Source: JBFWQM01 sp050249455 (GTDB taxonomy: Bacteria > Pseudomonadota > Alphaproteobacteria > MPNO01 > VGEU01). Taken from it: a stretch of DNA of 14,997 nucleotides. The stretch is from contig JBFWQM010000132.1 in NCBI GenBank assembly GCA_050249455.1, forward strand, positions 1 to 14,997, written 5' to 3'. The position numbers were made by a program, and so were the translations under genes. Within the stretch, counting starts at the first letter, position 1, and each line of letters opens with the position of its first letter. The notes beneath the pieces were generated by a model that was not told the origin of the DNA, searched no databases, and saw only the letters and a program-made list of their open reading frames with translations. Below, in pieces: positions 14,132 to 14,997 of this stretch.

Positions 14132-14938
14132 CTAGGACCAGACCACGAAGTTGCCGTCGGGTAGCCGCCCGACATAGCTGCCGACCGACAGCCGCCGCGT
14201 GCCGTCGCCGGAGACGTTGGCCGTCCACTCGTGCGGGTTGCGCGGGTTGAAGAAGATCGCCTCGCCCGGCGCGCCGCGATAGCGGTGGGTCTGCGCGCCA
14301 TCGACCAGCCGGCGGTCGAACGGCTCGATCTCGGCGTAGTGGCCGTCCTTCACCGGCGGGGTGTAGGGCGCGTTGTGCACGGTGGTGACGCCGCCGCTCG
14401 CCGGCTCCGACACGAACAGGTTCCACGAGAGCTGCGCGGTGGTGCGGCTGATCGCGTAGGCCGGCGCCGAATAGCGCGCGCAGTCGGCGTGCAGCGTGCC
14501 GCCGCCGGTGGTCTCGCGGATGATGCCGGCGTAGTAGCGGCCGAACCCCGGCTCCTCCGCCACCGAGATGGTGCGCTCGGGAAACAATTCCTGCAGGCGG
14601 CCGGTGACGCGGGTGAACGGATCGACGCCGGCCGCGGCGACGTAGGCCTCGCGCTCCGCCCACGCCTGGGCGACGGCGGCAAAATAGTCTTCCTTCGGCC
14701 GCTTGCGGAACTCGAACTGCGCGACGCCGAGATATCGCGGCGGGTCGGCGAGGCCGGGTACCTTGTACTGCTTCGACAGGCCCACCGCGTCCATCGCCTG
14801 CGCCAGCCGCCGGCACTCGTCGGGCGTGACGGCGTCGCGCCAGCGGATCGCCGGGATCTCGTTGGCGTAAAGCGCCTCGACCGACTCGCGGGTGAGCGGC
14901 GCCTCCTCGATCGTCTTCCAGCGCGGCAGCGCCGTCAT
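14132..14938 (-). CDS. Putative 2-oxoglutarate/Fe(II)-dependent oxygenase of unknown substrate
   Basis: The 268-residue protein has the jelly-roll-type Fe(II) facial triad: H150 and D152 in GGGTLHADCARY and a distal H236 in FNPRNPHEW. R248 or R249 in GTRRLSVGSYVG is placed to bind 2-oxoglutarate. An aspartate in the HxD position indicates hydroxylase- or desaturase-type rather than halogenase chemistry. The N-terminal third (WRDAVTPDECRRLAQAM at about 33-49) resembles the first helix of prolyl-hydroxylase-like proteins. The family assignment rests on motif spacing only. GGAGG lies 6 nt before the ATG. It is the first gene of a six-gene minus-strand run, 11 bp ahead of the GGT-like gene, so it probably acts on the same compound. 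Confidence 0.68.
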   Translation of the reverse strand: MTALPRWKTIEEAPLTRESVEALYANEIPAIRWRDAVTPDECRRLAQAMDAVGLSKQYKVPGLADPPRYLGVAQFEFRKRPKEDYFAAVAQAWAEREAYVAAAGVDPFTRVTGRLQELFPERTISVAEEPGFGRYYAGIIRETTGGGTLHADCARYSAPAYAISRTTAQLSWNLFVSEPASGGVTTVHNAPYTPPVKDGHYAEIEPFDRRLVDGAQTHRYRGAPGEAIFFNPRNPHEWTANVSGDGTRRLSVGSYVGRLPDGNFVVWS

Positions 14939-14997
14939 CGTGGCCTCCGTTTCCTGCGGCCTTGCGTAACGCGCGGCCGGGCGGCCGTCAATGCGAG
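14939..14997 (-). promoter_or_regulatory. Upstream region of the six-gene operon
   Basis: On the minus strand TTGACG (14991-14986) is a fair -35 hexamer, but only poor -10 candidates (around TACGCA) occur 17 nt later. A CGGCCGCCCGGCCG inverted repeat lies between them and could be an operator. The ribosome-binding site GGAGG of the oxygenase gene is also here. The real promoter may lie beyond the window edge. Confidence 0.25.

Overview
The window is about 15 kb of very GC-rich (roughly 70% by eye) bacterial chromosome, densely packed with metabolic and membrane genes. A MipZ-type division-site ATPase, a fused ferritin-like/VIT iron-manganese exporter and a tripartite-type (TRAP) binding protein point to an alphaproteobacterium, plausibly a Rhodospirillales- or Hyphomicrobiales-like soil or water organism. 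That placement is inference. I see no rRNA, tRNA, CRISPR, insertion sequence or phage gene. Every long plus-strand reading frame opposite the minus-strand genes is a GC-rich antisense shadow.

Region 1 (1-5404, all minus strand). Reading leftward, an ornithine cyclodeaminase/mu-crystallin family enzyme overlaps by 4 bp a membrane VIT/CCC1 transporter with a ferritin-like N-terminus. After a 108-bp gap with an inverted repeat and an extended -10 candidate comes mipZ. After a further 78-bp gap rich in hairpins comes a very large multidomain protein that runs off the left edge. It joins an NAD-dependent epimerase/dehydratase, SPW membrane repeats and a vitamin K epoxide reductase (VKOR)-like domain with a WCxxC motif.

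Region 2 (5405-7911, plus strand). A 128-bp divergent spacer carries a candidate promoter for a LigA-like small subunit and a LigB-like catalytic subunit of a class III extradiol dioxygenase. They are followed by a secreted TRAP-type (DctP) binding protein, and the unit closes with a strong intrinsic terminator. This looks like uptake plus ring cleavage of an aromatic acid, but the TRAP membrane subunits and the rest of a degradation pathway are not in the window.

Region 3 (7916-14938, minus strand). Six genes run leftward with gaps of 11, 26, -4, 54 and 18 bp: a 2-oxoglutarate/Fe(II)-type oxygenase, a gamma-glutamyltransferase-like Ntn hydrolase, a MetE C-terminal-like zinc methyltransferase, a membrane-bound class III adenylate cyclase, an MFS transporter and a 10-formyl-THF hydrolase-like formyltransferase. 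The set suggests import and stepwise dismantling of an unidentified amidated or gamma-glutamyl, methylated compound, with one-carbon units passing to folate and a cAMP signal produced from the same transcript. The individual families are well supported; the joint pathway is a hypothesis.
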